DNA of 64,000 bases from Paraburkholderia franconis (GTDB taxonomy: Bacteria; Pseudomonadota; Gammaproteobacteria; Burkholderiales; Burkholderiaceae): NCBI RefSeq assembly GCF_009362735.1, contig NZ_WHNP01000028.1, positions 1-64,000 of the forward strand, read 5' to 3'. Below, piece after piece: positions 35,617 through 46,041 of the stretch. The notes under the pieces are model-generated. The model had not been told where the DNA came from. It worked only from the letters and a program-made list of their open reading frames with translations, and made no database searches. Made by a program: the position numbers and the translations under genes. Position 1 is the first letter of the stretch, and each line of letters begins with the position of its first letter.

Positions 35617-36456
35617 TCAATAGTTGGGCGAGGGCATCGTGGTCGGCGCATCCATCGTCACGCCGAACCACTTCTTTTGCAGCGACGCGAGGCGGCCGTC
35701 GTTGTGCATCTTGACCAGCGCGGCGTTGAACGCGTCAGCGAGCGGCTTGCTGTCCGCGTCCTTGCGCAAGCAATACGCGAAGTACACCTTCGCGCCGAAC
35801 GGCGGCGTGACGACGGCGAACGTTTCGGGCCGCTGCTTCGCGACGTACGCGATATTCGTCATCGAGTTGGCGACGGCGGCGATGCGGCCCGCTGCGAGAT
35901 CTGCATACGCCTGGTTGTTGTCGACGTATTCGCGCACTTCGGGCTGCTTCGGCAATGTCGCGATGTAGGCTTTGAGCTGATCGAGCTGCGCGGAGCCTTT
36001 GCCCGCGCCCACAGTCTTGCCGACGATATCCGACGACTGCTTGAGCGACGTATCGTTCGCGCGCTTGAGCAGTGCGTCGGTGGCATCGGCGACGGGCAGC
36101 GTGTACGTGTAGCGCTCCATGCGCGCCTTCGTCACGGTGAGCGGTCCGCCGACCATGTCGAACTTGCCCGCTTCGAGACCGGGCAGCACGCTCGGCCACG
36201 GCAGATCGATGAAGCGCACCTTCACGCCGAGTTCTTTGCCGACTTCGGCAAACAGGTCTTTGTTGAAGCCCGCTTGCTGGCCGTTTTCGAGGAAGTCGAA
36301 CGGCGCGAACTGCATCTCCGTGCCGACGACCAGTTCGCCCGCTTTCTTGACCTTCGCGAGTTGGTCTTCCGCGTGCGCGCTCACACTGGCCACGGATGCG
36401 GCGGCGCAGAACGCCACCATCGCGAGACGACACTTCCAGCCTGCAAAGATACCCAT
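35617..36456 (-). CDS. Amino-acid ABC transporter periplasmic binding protein (right module)
   Basis: 279 residues from ATG 36456, with gggagaat upstream; a start 19 codons earlier is less likely because it would bury the signal peptide. Signal peptide about 1-28 ends SAHAED. SBP_bac_3 domain with VVGTEMQFAPFDFLENGQ and GKFDMVGGPLTVTKARMERY. Clearly distinct in sequence from the left-module binding protein, so the two importers probably take different ligands. Confidence 0.87.
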   Translation of the reverse strand: MGIFAGWKCRLAMVAFCAAASVASVSAHAEDQLAKVKKAGELVVGTEMQFAPFDFLENGQQAGFNKDLFAEVGKELGVKVRFIDLPWPSVLPGLEAGKFDMVGGPLTVTKARMERYTYTLPVADATDALLKRANDTSLKQSSDIVGKTVGAGKGSAQLDQLKAYIATLPKQPEVREYVDNNQAYADLAAGRIAAVANSMTNIAYVAKQRPETFAVVTPPFGAKVYFAYCLRKDADSKPLADAFNAALVKMHNDGRLASLQKKWFGVTMDAPTTMPSPNY

Positions 36457-36518
36457 GAGATTCTCCCGTTGGCAAAGCGGTGTCGCGCTCGAAAGCGATA
36501 GGGCGCGAGTCATGCGGG

Positions 36519-36532
36519 GCAGTATATACCGC
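36519..36532. promoter_or_regulatory. GntR/HutC-type operator candidate, proximal to the ABC operon
   Basis: gcagtatataccgc contains the perfect palindrome gtatatac (36522-36529). It lies 63 bases upstream of the leftward binding-protein start. Read on the minus strand it is gcggtatatactgc, matching the second site at 36642-36655 in its first eleven bases. Confidence 0.55.
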
Positions 36533-36641
36533 TGCTTTTGCGCGAAAAAAATATTCGCATGCTGTCAAACCCTAATGCAGCGGCTGTTCCTTCCGCAGAT
36601 GAATGACGGCGCGTGCAGCGCAACTTGCGATTGCGCTTTTG

Positions 36642-36655
36642 GCGGTATATACAAC
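36642..36655. promoter_or_regulatory. GntR/HutC-type operator candidate, proximal to the oxygenase gene
   Basis: gcggtatatacaac with the gtatatac core at 36645-36652, 93 bases upstream of the rightward oxygenase start and 123 bases from the other site, centre to centre. Two matched sites in one divergent region suggest that one regulator, probably the gene at 32423-33283, controls both directions. Confidence 0.55.
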
Positions 36656-36747
36656 GTGAAATCGCTCGCTGATTCGCGAGCCGATTCGCGTGCTGCGGGC
36701 GGCATGTCGAATCGTCCGTTCAATCTTCATGATGAAGGAGCCTCGCG

Positions 36748-37734
36748 ATGCAGCCAGTCACTCGCATTCCGATCGTCGATCTGGCCGGCGTGCGCGCCGG
36801 CGACCGTGATGCGCTGATGCGCGCGGGCCGTGAGATACGCGACGCGTGCACGACGATCGGCTTCTTCTACATCGTCAATCATGGCGTGCCGCAAGCGGTG
36901 ATCGATCGCGCGGAACAGGCGGCGCGCACGTTCTTTGCATTTCCCGTCGACACGAAACGGCGCGCGGCGGTGAATCATCGGCATCGCGGCTTCAATGCAC
37001 TCGGCGACGCGACGATGTATCAGGCGAAGCGCCCCGACTACAAGGAGTTCTTCAGCATCGGTCTGGAGCTGCCCGAGGACGATCCCGATGTGCTCGCGGG
37101 ACAGGCGTTGCGCGGGCCGAACAACTGGCCGGACTTCATGCCGGAATTGCAGCCCTTGCTGTACGCGTATTACGAGGAAGTGGGCGCATGCGGCGCCGAT
37201 CTGCTGCGTGCAGTGGCCATAGGCCTCGGCGTCGACGAGCACTTCTTCGCATCGCGCTACACGAAGCGGATGCAGCGCACGCAGATGGTCTACTATCCGC
37301 CGCAGCCACCGCAATCCGATGAAGACCAGTTCGGCGTCGCGCCGCATACCGACTATGGCTGCATCACGTTGTTGTGGCAGGATCGCGTCGGCGGATTGCA
37401 GGTGCGCGAGATCGCGAACGATACGTGGATCGAAGCACCGCCCATCGAAGGCAGCTTCGTCGTGAACGTCGGCGATCTGCTGGCGCGCTGGACCAACGAC
37501 CGTTTTCGCTCGACGCTGCATCGCGTGATCAACGCATCGGGTCGCGAGCGCTATTCGATCGCGACGTTCTACGATCCGACCTATACGTCGACCGTCGATC
37601 CGCGCGATCTCGGCACGACATCGGCGGACAGCAAATACGAGCCTGTCGCGGCCGGCGATTACATCCTGGGCCGCATCAACAGTTCGATGGGCTACCGGAA
37701 GAAGCTCGCGGCGACGCAAGGCACAACAGGTTAG
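36748..37734 (+). CDS. Isopenicillin-N-synthase-like Fe(II) oxygenase
   Basis: 328 residues after ribosome site gaaggag. N-terminal DIOX_N region (IGFFYIVNHGVPQAVIDRA) and 2OG-Fe(II) oxygenase fold. Iron ligands are H200, D202 (APHTDYG) and H258 (STLHRV); R268-x-S270 in RYSIATF is the pair that binds 2-oxoglutarate or, in IPNS, the substrate. Bacterial members hydroxylate or cleave small molecules, including amino acids; the substrate here is unknown. It is divergent from the right ABC operon and is followed eight bases later by an FAD oxidase gene, so the three likely act on one imported compound. Confidence 0.85.
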   Translation: MQPVTRIPIVDLAGVRAGDRDALMRAGREIRDACTTIGFFYIVNHGVPQAVIDRAEQAARTFFAFPVDTKRRAAVNHRHRGFNALGDATMYQAKRPDYKEFFSIGLELPEDDPDVLAGQALRGPNNWPDFMPELQPLLYAYYEEVGACGADLLRAVAIGLGVDEHFFASRYTKRMQRTQMVYYPPQPPQSDEDQFGVAPHTDYGCITLLWQDRVGGLQVREIANDTWIEAPPIEGSFVVNVGDLLARWTNDRFRSTLHRVINASGRERYSIATFYDPTYTSTVDPRDLGTTSADSKYEPVAAGDYILGRINSSMGYRKKLAATQGTTG

Positions 37735-37742
37735 GGAGCCGC

Positions 37743-39155
<1,413 letters not shown>

Positions 39156-39194
39156 CGCGCAGTGACGGATGAGTGACGAATGCCCCGGCATTTG

Positions 39195-42100
39195 TCACGC
39201 AACGTCGGCGCGGCAATGCGCATCCAGATGCCTGACGACAGTCGGAAATACATCGAGCGCCGCGCGTTTGCCGAACACGCAGTCGATATGTCCATAGCCG
39301 TCGATAACGTGCCGTTCGTAGTGTTCAGATCCGAACCGCTCGACCAGCATGTCGAACGTCATCTGCGTGCTGGTCGGCAGATAGCAGAGATTCTCCGAGC
39401 CGTGAATGAACGCGATCGGCAGCTTCATTCCTTCGATGTTCGGCATGTACACGTCGACGCCATTCGCATCGACCAGATGCCCCGCGCGCACCATCGCCGC
39501 GAGCTGATTGAACAGCTCGACGTCGTGAATGCCGAATAGCTCCTGCAGATTCGCGTGCAGCTGTTCGTCGAGTTGCGCGTGTTCGTACAGCAGGCCATAC
39601 AGGAAGGTTGCGCGATGGCACACGGGGCTGTTGCAGGATTCGTCGTGCTCGACAGGGAAGAACTTCAACGCTGCGTCGAGCAGGTTGTGCGGCCAATTTT
39701 CATGCTGCGTGTAAGCGGTCAGATCCTTGATGCCCAGATGCTGAAGAATCTGCGGCGTATGCAGGCCCGCCTTGATCCGCTGCAAGAGTCCCGGCACGGG
39801 ATGCGCCGACACCTGCGACAGCACGGCCGAACGCACGCCCTTGAGCCCCGACATCAGCGACATCGTGAAGGCCAGCGCGCCGAGGCAATGGCCGAACACC
39901 TGAATGTCGTCGACGCCCGCCAGTTCGCGCACCTTCGCGACGGCGGCGGGTATGTCGTAGCGCGCGATTTCGTCGGCGGTCGTGCGCTCGGTCGCGCTCG
40001 GCAGTTCGATGCTCACGCGCAGATCGACGAGCCACACGTCGTAGCGCGCGGCGCACAGAAACTCGACGAGGTTCGTGCCGATCAGGTCCGTCGAGAAGAT
40101 ACGGCTCGATACGCCCGAGCCGTGAATCAGCAGCACAGGGCCTTTGTTGCCGGCGTGATAACGCGCGAGTCGCAGCGTCTTGCCGTCCTCGGTGTCGAAG
40201 TACGTGATGTGCGGCGCGGGCGCGCGCAGCGCACGGCGCAGGCGCGGCGCCGCTTCGGGATTGAAGTACTGCAACGGCGCGGCGACGCCGCCATATTCCG
40301 TATAGAGCACGCCCGCGAAAAAGCGGCCGAATTTCAGCGTCCACGCGAGCCGCGTTTCGATATCGGGCGCATTCGTCACTTCGGTCGTGCGCTGCTGCTT
40401 GAGGAAGTTCTCCGGCGTGATGATGAGCGTCGCGTGACCGATGACGGGCGCATCTTCGGCCTCCGATTCGCGCACTTTCGCATAGGCGGTATTCGTCTGC
40501 GTCCACAGTTCGAGCAGCGACGTATGCGTGATGATCTTCTCGGCCGTCAGATAGAAGCGCTTGCCGTCGACGGTATCGAGCGTCATCCGGTATTTCATGT
40601 TGCGCCGCTCGACATTGGTTTCGTCGACGACGAACAGGTTGAAGACGCCGTCGCTGACGGTCATCGGCTGCGCCGACAGCGCGTTGCATGTCAGCGTGCC
40701 GACCATGTGCGCTTCATGCTGCGGATTCGCGAGCATGTCTTCGAGGTCGTCGGATGCGACCGTCACGGTGAAGCTGATGTGCGTGCCTTCGGCGGGATCG
40801 TCGGCTTGTCCCGCGGGCTTCGCATCGCCGACGAAGTACGTGCCGATCATCGTCTCGGTGAAGCGCAGGCCGATTTTCGGCGCGGGCGGCGGGGCTGCGT
40901 TTCCCGGCGCGTCGTAGTCGATCTGCCAGCCGTGCGACGCCGCAAGCTGCGCGCAGTTGCGCTCGGCAAGCGCGGAGATCGTCAGCAGCGGATTCACGCC
41001 GAGCGAAAGCGGCATCACCGAGCCGTCCATCACATACAGCCCGTCGTGCACTGCATGGCCTTGCGTATCCGAATACACGAGGCCCGCCTGATCGACGACG
41101 CCATACGTCGCATCGTCGGCCATCGCGCAGCCGCCCAGCGGATGCACGGTGACGATGCGGTTCTGAAACGCCTCGGTGGAAATCGGGTTGCGCACGTAGG
41201 CGCCGCCGAGCGCGCTCGTCGCGTCGATCAGCGCTTTTTCCACCGTCTCATAGATCGGCTGCTTGCCCGCGTTCGGCCAGCTGACGCGCGGACGGCCGTT
41301 TTCCACCGTGATTTGCCCGCTTTCTTCGTCGTGCGCCATCACGAGCCAGGTTTGCGTGTTGTGCATCGCACCGTGATACGGGCCGCGCAGAATGCTTTCG
41401 GCGATGCGCGCTTCGTCGGCGAGGGGCGGCTCGCCTTCGGGGTCGGGCATCTCGACGCCTTCGACGGGCGCCGCGACGCCGAGCACGCCCATCAGCGCAG
41501 CGCCGATGGGCGCGGCGATCGACCCTTCCTCGATCACGAAGCCGTCTTTCACGTTCGCCGTGTCGCGATGGTCGATGATGCCCGCGATACACGGGCCGAC
41601 GGGCAGAATGTCGCCGGCGGGATGCGTGCCCCAGCCGACGCCGTTGATCACCTTGTCGGTGTTGAACGCGAACGCGAGCACGTCGCCGTTGCCGGTGAAG
41701 TGCTGGCCGAGCTGTTTCGACACGCTCAAGCCCGCCTGCTGCGAGCGCAACAGGATCGCCGTCGAGCCGAGCGTGCCCGCCGACAGGATCACGACGTCGG
41801 CCGTCACGAACAGTTCGGGCGCGTCGTACAGTTCGCGCTTCAGGTCGGCGGGCTGATAGCGGACGCACCAGACGCCGCGCGCTGCGTCGCGCACGACGGA
41901 ATGCACGGCCACGCCCGTGAAAATCTGCGCGCCGTGCGCGACGGCGTCGGGCAGGTAGTTCATGTGCGTCGAGTTTTTCGCGCCGTGATTGCAGCCCGAG
42001 TTGCAGTCGCCGCAGCCGTTGCAGCGCTGCTGTTCGACGCCCGCCGCGTTCTTGCCGTCCTTGAACGTCACCGTGATGGGCGGCCGGTAGAAGCGCTCGC

Positions 42101-42611
42101 TCATGCCGAGCTTTTTCGCCGACAGCGCGAGCGCGTCGAGTTTCGGCAGATCGGGATAGTCGTCGGGAACGGGCGTCGCGCCGAGCATCGTCGTTGCGCG
42201 CTCGTAGCAAATGTCGAGGTTCGCCTGGTCCGCGCGCACGGCGGCGGGCCAGCGCGGATCGTCCCACAGGCGCGCGTCGGGTTTCAGCGCAACGTTCGCG
42301 TTGATCAGCGACGTGCCGCCCAGCCCGCAGCCGACCACGACGTTCACCTCCGGGTTCACGTGCATTTCGAGCAGCGCGAGCGGCGAGCCGATCTGCGCGA
42401 CGCTTGTGTTGTACTGGATCTGCTCGGCGCCCTGGAACGGCGTCGCGGGAAAGTCGCCCGCCATGAACTCGCGGCCGCGCTCGAGCAGGCAGACGCTGCG
42501 TTTCGCGCGCGCCATGCGGCTCGCGGCGATCGCGCCGCCATAGCCCGAACCCACGACCACCACCTCGTAATGATCCTTCATCGCCGCAAGGGCGCTGGAC
42601 AAGCGGTTCAT
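39195..42611 (-). CDS. GMC oxidoreductase fused to an alpha/beta hydrolase (1138 residues)
   Basis: N-terminal 560 residues form a cholesterol-oxidase-like GMC flavoprotein: GSGYGG FAD fingerprint at 21-26, VVGCGLGGTSLINANV, and the C-terminal VMDGSVMPLSLGVNPLLTIS. A cysteine cluster C197-x2-C200-x2-C203-x3-C207 (RCNGCGDCNSGCNHG) could bind an iron-sulfur centre. A middle region of about 200 residues links to an alpha/beta hydrolase at about 830-1130 with oxyanion segment LIHGSGVSSR. Its nucleophile elbow is GHCLG with Cys909 instead of serine, as in PHA synthases. Such fusions are annotated as GMC proteins or sterol oxidases; the substrate is unknown. agaggtgg precedes the ATG. Confidence 0.82.
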   Translation of the reverse strand: MNRLSSALAAMKDHYEVVVVGSGYGGAIAASRMARAKRSVCLLERGREFMAGDFPATPFQGAEQIQYNTSVAQIGSPLALLEMHVNPEVNVVVGCGLGGTSLINANVALKPDARLWDDPRWPAAVRADQANLDICYERATTMLGATPVPDDYPDLPKLDALALSAKKLGMSERFYRPPITVTFKDGKNAAGVEQQRCNGCGDCNSGCNHGAKNSTHMNYLPDAVAHGAQIFTGVAVHSVVRDAARGVWCVRYQPADLKRELYDAPELFVTADVVILSAGTLGSTAILLRSQQAGLSVSKQLGQHFTGNGDVLAFAFNTDKVINGVGWGTHPAGDILPVGPCIAGIIDHRDTANVKDGFVIEEGSIAAPIGAALMGVLGVAAPVEGVEMPDPEGEPPLADEARIAESILRGPYHGAMHNTQTWLVMAHDEESGQITVENGRPRVSWPNAGKQPIYETVEKALIDATSALGGAYVRNPISTEAFQNRIVTVHPLGGCAMADDATYGVVDQAGLVYSDTQGHAVHDGLYVMDGSVMPLSLGVNPLLTISALAERNCAQLAASHGWQIDYDAPGNAAPPPAPKIGLRFTETMIGTYFVGDAKPAGQADDPAEGTHISFTVTVASDDLEDMLANPQHEAHMVGTLTCNALSAQPMTVSDGVFNLFVVDETNVERRNMKYRMTLDTVDGKRFYLTAEKIITHTSLLELWTQTNTAYAKVRESEAEDAPVIGHATLIITPENFLKQQRTTEVTNAPDIETRLAWTLKFGRFFAGVLYTEYGGVAAPLQYFNPEAAPRLRRALRAPAPHITYFDTEDGKTLRLARYHAGNKGPVLLIHGSGVSSRIFSTDLIGTNLVEFLCAARYDVWLVDLRVSIELPSATERTTADEIARYDIPAAVAKVRELAGVDDIQVFGHCLGALAFTMSLMSGLKGVRSAVLSQVSAHPVPGLLQRIKAGLHTPQILQHLGIKDLTAYTQHENWPHNLLDAALKFFPVEHDESCNSPVCHRATFLYGLLYEHAQLDEQLHANLQELFGIHDVELFNQLAAMVRAGHLVDANGVDVYMPNIEGMKLPIAFIHGSENLCYLPTSTQMTFDMLVERFGSEHYERHVIDGYGHIDCVFGKRAALDVFPTVVRHLDAHCRADVA

Positions 42612-43007
42612 TCGACCACCTCTTTTTGAGTGTGCAGCAGGGCGGGGGAACCCCGATGAAGACGGCTCGCGCTCGTAGCTTATTTATCCTGGACGGCGCG
42701 CATCGAAATGCAAGGGGAAAACGCGCGGTCGGGTGCGCAATTCAAAAAAGGGCGTGTTTTTCAGGCGCTTTCGGGCGCGCGATGCGTTCGGCGCGAAAGG
42801 GCGCAGGCGGACCACGGTTGTGGGAACGTGCATCGGAACGGTGCGCGGGATGAAGCACGGCTGCGGACGGGGCGTGGCATCAAGGCATCACGGCATCAAG
42901 GCACCCCGGCACCACGGCACCCCGGCACCACGGCACCACGGCACCATCGTCGATCGAGCCGCCGTGCAGGCCGGCCGACCGAACGCCGATTGTCAAACGC
43001 CAACTCC
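42612..43007. other. Intergenic region with octamer tandem repeat, no gene
   Basis: 396 bases between the GMC fusion gene and the end of the sigma-like gene. Apart from the 8-bp tandem repeat at 42876-42947 I see no coding signal. An AT-rich patch at 42670-42700 may carry the promoter of the GMC gene. Confidence 0.5.
42876..42947. repeat. Nine tandem copies of an 8-bp unit (ggcaccac-like)
   Basis: The units are ggcatcaa, ggcatcac, ggcatcaa, ggcacccc, ggcaccac, ggcacccc, ggcaccac, ggcaccac and ggcaccat. The first three share an at form and the last six an ac form, suggesting stepwise expansion by slippage. It lies 60 bases beyond the stop of the sigma-like gene and is not part of a credible reading frame. 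Confidence 0.9.
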
Positions 43008-43817
43008 TCACGCAGCCACTTCGATCATCTCGTCGTCCGGGGCGGTGGCGGCTTCCGTCGCTTCCGTCGCCAGCAGGTTGAACACGACGAGGATCGCGTC
43101 GCGGTTGTCGGCGTGGATTTCGATGCCGAGCACTTCGCGCAGCCACTGGCCGATCTTCGTGTTGGAAAACTGGCTGGCGTCGTCCGTCTTCTTCATCGTG
43201 ACGCCGAGCTTCACAGCGCGATAGTGATAGGAGGGCACACGATGCTGCGCGGCCACCGCGGACAGACCGCCTTTCGCTTCCGAGCACCAGCCGAGGCTGC
43301 CCGCCAGCACGATGCGCTCCGGCGCGTCGAGCGACGCGATGAACTCGCGCGCCGCTTCGCGCACGCGGCGCTCGCTCAGGCCGTATTGCATCAGCACGCT
43401 TTCGACGGGATCTTCGAGCGCCTGCGCGCGCAGATCGATTTCCTGCATCATGCCTTCGTGCTCCATCGACACGTTGCGCTGATGGCTCGCGCTGCGCAGG
43501 CAGTCGATCAGGTAACGACGGAAGTAAGCGCAGATCGCGTAGCTGTTGGACGGCGCGCTTTCGGGCGCTGCCTTCGATTCGACGTGGCCGGGCGCGAGGC
43601 GCAGCACCTTCGTATAGATGAACTGGTGCACGAGCTCTTCCTTGTCTTCGCCGAGCGCGTGCAATTCGAGCGGATGATAGGTGCGCAGCGCGCGCTTCAC
43701 GAGGTCGTACATCGACATCATTTCGTTATCGGTCAGCTGCGTGCGGCGGCGCCAAAGGTCGGGAAGTACGGCATCGTCGAGAGTGCGTGCGAAAACCTGG
43801 CTCGGAACTGCGCCCAT
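43008..43817 (-). CDS. Divergent sigma-factor-like protein, function unknown
   Basis: 269 residues from ATG 43817, preceded by ggagg at ideal spacing; an ATG at 43829 lacks a ribosome site. Two parts resemble sigma-70-family proteins in pattern: about residues 25-120 (EELVHQFIYTKVLRL, YFRRYLIDCLRS, like region 2) and about 150-210 (SLDAPERIVLAG, GLSAVAAQHRVPSYHYRAVK, like region 4 helix-turn-helix). The match is weak and could be chance; I do not recognise a named family. The gene is divergent from a hybrid histidine kinase, and the 389 bases between them hold possible binding sites. It might respond to that kinase. Confidence 0.6.
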   Translation of the reverse strand: MGAVPSQVFARTLDDAVLPDLWRRRTQLTDNEMMSMYDLVKRALRTYHPLELHALGEDKEELVHQFIYTKVLRLAPGHVESKAAPESAPSNSYAICAYFRRYLIDCLRSASHQRNVSMEHEGMMQEIDLRAQALEDPVESVLMQYGLSERRVREAAREFIASLDAPERIVLAGSLGWCSEAKGGLSAVAAQHRVPSYHYRAVKLGVTMKKTDDASQFSNTKIGQWLREVLGIEIHADNRDAILVVFNLLATEATEAATAPDDEMIEVAA

Positions 43818-44205
43818 GAAGGCCTCCATCGGAAGTGGCAAGGTGCGCGGTAGGGGCGAGTGGTCCCGCCGATGGAGCCTCGACAAACAGGCATAAAACA
43901 GGTCGTGAAGCTGAACCTTCAGAGGCTGTTGGCCGCGCTTGATTGTTGAATCGTTGAGACCAGTATGCTTTTTGCACGCGGCTCCGCCTATATGGATTAA
44001 GTCATAGCTGAAGGGTAAACCGCCGGCAAGACGGGTAAACTGTCTTAAGACTGCCGTACCGGTGCCGGTGTAAGACGAGCGTCGCCCGGGTTTTATTCCA
44101 GACTCGAAGCAAGCGGCGGCGCCTGAATGAAAAGCGGAACGACCATCGAACAGCGGGCCGGCATGGCCGGACTCGAAAGCAACCATGCGTGAGGAGAACC
44201 GCACG
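43818..44205. promoter_or_regulatory. Divergent control region with paired direct repeats
   Basis: 388 bases between the sigma-like gene and the histidine kinase. The direct repeats gggtaaac at 44013-44020 and 44033-44040 are 20 bases apart, two turns of the helix on the same face, as in many response-regulator sites. The palindrome gtcttaagac follows at 44042-44051. No gene was found in the region. Confidence 0.45.
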
Positions 44206-46041
44206 ATGCGGGCCGATCCAATCCAGCGCGCGATCGACGAAGATCTCGTGCGCGTGCTGTACGCGCAAGACCCGATTGCCTTCTTCACGCACTGGTTTTC
44301 GATCGCGGTGCTGGTGGCGATCTACTGGAATAACATCCCGCATCCGCATCTTTTTGCCGCGTGCTTCATCTTCTACGGCTTTGCCAACTGCGCGAGCCTC
44401 GCGCTGTGGATGTGCAACCGCCGTTGGCCCGATGCGGCCTCGCCGCGCACGTGGATCAACCTGCACGCCGCGCGCGGCGCGCTGCTCTATAGCGCGCCGG
44501 GGCTCGCGATCTGGTTCGCGTTCCAGAGCCCGCACACGGATCTGCCCATCCTGCACACGGTGATGCTCGTCACGCTGGCGGCGGGCGTGTTCATGTCGAA
44601 CGGCTTCGACGTGATCAACTTCGTGACGGCGATTCCGTTCCTGCTGCTGCCCGCGATCGTGCTGCACTTCGGCACGCACACGTTCGACCGCACGATTCTC
44701 GCGATCGTCCTCGCATTCTTCTTCTGCGCAATCAACGTCTACGCGCTCAGCTACCGCAAGCTGTTCCAGCGGGTCGTGCAGGCGCGCGTCGATCAGCAGG
44801 CGCTCGCCGAATCGCTCGCCGCGCAAAAGCTCGTCGCCGAAGAGGCGAGTCTCGCGAAGACGCGCTTCTTCGCGGCCGCGAGCCACGATCTGCGCCAGCC
44901 GCTGCACGCGATCGGGCTGCTCGCGGCATCGCTGAACGATCCGGCGGCGACATCCGTCCAGCATGCCAAGACGGCCAGCAACATCGCCAACAACGTCGAG
45001 GCGTTGAACCAGCTGTTCAACCAGGTGCTCGATCTCGCGCGGCTCGAAAGCGGCGTCACGCAGGTGATCAAGCTGCATTTCCGGCTCTCGGAACTGTTCG
45101 ACCGTGTCGGCAGCCAGTACTGGCCGCAGGCGGCCGCGAAGGGCCTCGCGCTGCGCATCGCGCCGACGGACGCCGTCATCCACGACGATCCCGTGCTGCT
45201 CGAGCGCATCCTGAGCAACCTGCTGTCGAACGCGGTGCGCTACACGGAGGGCGGCGCGATCTGGATGGGCTACCGGCGCGCGGGACGGCTCGACGGCGGC
45301 TATATCGAAGTGCGCGATTCGGGCATCGGCATTCCGAAGGCCGAGCAGGGGCGCATCTTCGAGGAGTTTTATCAGGTCGCCAATCCGCATCGCGATGCGC
45401 GGCAAGGGCACGGCCTCGGCCTGCCGACCGTCAAGCGGCTCGTCGAAATGCTCGGCGGGAAGCTGCAGTTGCGCTCGGCGCCGGGGCGCGGCTCGGTGTT
45501 CCGCTTCCCGGTGCGGGCGGGCGATCCGGCGCGGATCGTCGCCGGTCTCAACGACTCGGGCGCGAGCAGCGCGGCGGCGCTCGGTCGCCACGTGCTGTGC
45601 ATCGACGACGAGCCGGCGATTCTCGAAGGCATCCAGAACCTGCTCGGGCGCTGGGGCTGCGTGGTGCGCGGCGTGCCCGACGAGCGTCAGGCGCTTCGCG
45701 CCATCGACGAAGGCTTCATGCCCGACGCGGTGCTCTGCGATTACCAGCTGGCGAACCACCGGACGGGCGCGCAGGCGCTCGGCGCCGTGCGCGACGCGCT
45801 GCGGCGGCGCGGCCGCGAGCGCGTCGTGACGCTGCTGATCACGGGCGATATGGCGTCGGTGGAACTGGAGGCGCTCGCGTTGCAGGGGATTCCCGTGCTG
45901 CACAAGCCCGTGACGCCGGCGCGCCTGCGCCGCACGCTGGAGCTGTTATGGCAGCAGCCGGGCGCCGACACGGGCGCCGATGCCGATGGCGCCACGAGCG
46001 TGGAAGGCGCGGCGCCGCAGCCGGTGACGTCGCGTAGTTGA
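44206..46041 (+). CDS. Membrane-bound hybrid sensor histidine kinase
   Basis: 611 residues from ATG 44206, with gaggag and a nine-base spacer; ATG 44185 is in frame. About six N-terminal membrane helices (residues 20-185) without a large periplasmic loop, so the signal is probably in or near the membrane. Dimerisation/phosphoacceptor H227 lies in SHDLRQPLHAIG, the ATPase domain has NLLSNAVRYT and DSGIGIP, and a C-terminal receiver contains D512 (LCDYQLAN) and the K in LHKPVTP. Proteins of this LRQPLHAIG type usually have a LuxR-type partner; one is encoded 900 bases away on the opposite strand (46947-47699). Confidence 0.87.
   Translation: MRADPIQRAIDEDLVRVLYAQDPIAFFTHWFSIAVLVAIYWNNIPHPHLFAACFIFYGFANCASLALWMCNRRWPDAASPRTWINLHAARGALLYSAPGLAIWFAFQSPHTDLPILHTVMLVTLAAGVFMSNGFDVINFVTAIPFLLLPAIVLHFGTHTFDRTILAIVLAFFFCAINVYALSYRKLFQRVVQARVDQQALAESLAAQKLVAEEASLAKTRFFAAASHDLRQPLHAIGLLAASLNDPAATSVQHAKTASNIANNVEALNQLFNQVLDLARLESGVTQVIKLHFRLSELFDRVGSQYWPQAAAKGLALRIAPTDAVIHDDPVLLERILSNLLSNAVRYTEGGAIWMGYRRAGRLDGGYIEVRDSGIGIPKAEQGRIFEEFYQVANPHRDARQGHGLGLPTVKRLVEMLGGKLQLRSAPGRGSVFRFPVRAGDPARIVAGLNDSGASSAAALGRHVLCIDDEPAILEGIQNLLGRWGCVVRGVPDERQALRAIDEGFMPDAVLCDYQLANHRTGAQALGAVRDALRRRGRERVVTLLITGDMASVELEALALQGIPVLHKPVTPARLRRTLELLWQQPGADTGADADGATSVEGAAPQPVTSRS

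Noticed and set aside
39555..42629. A 1024-codon open frame antisense to the GMC fusion gene
   Set aside because: High-GC shadow: Arg/His/Asp/Val-rich composition, no ribosome site and no family resemblance, while the opposite strand encodes a clear two-domain enzyme.
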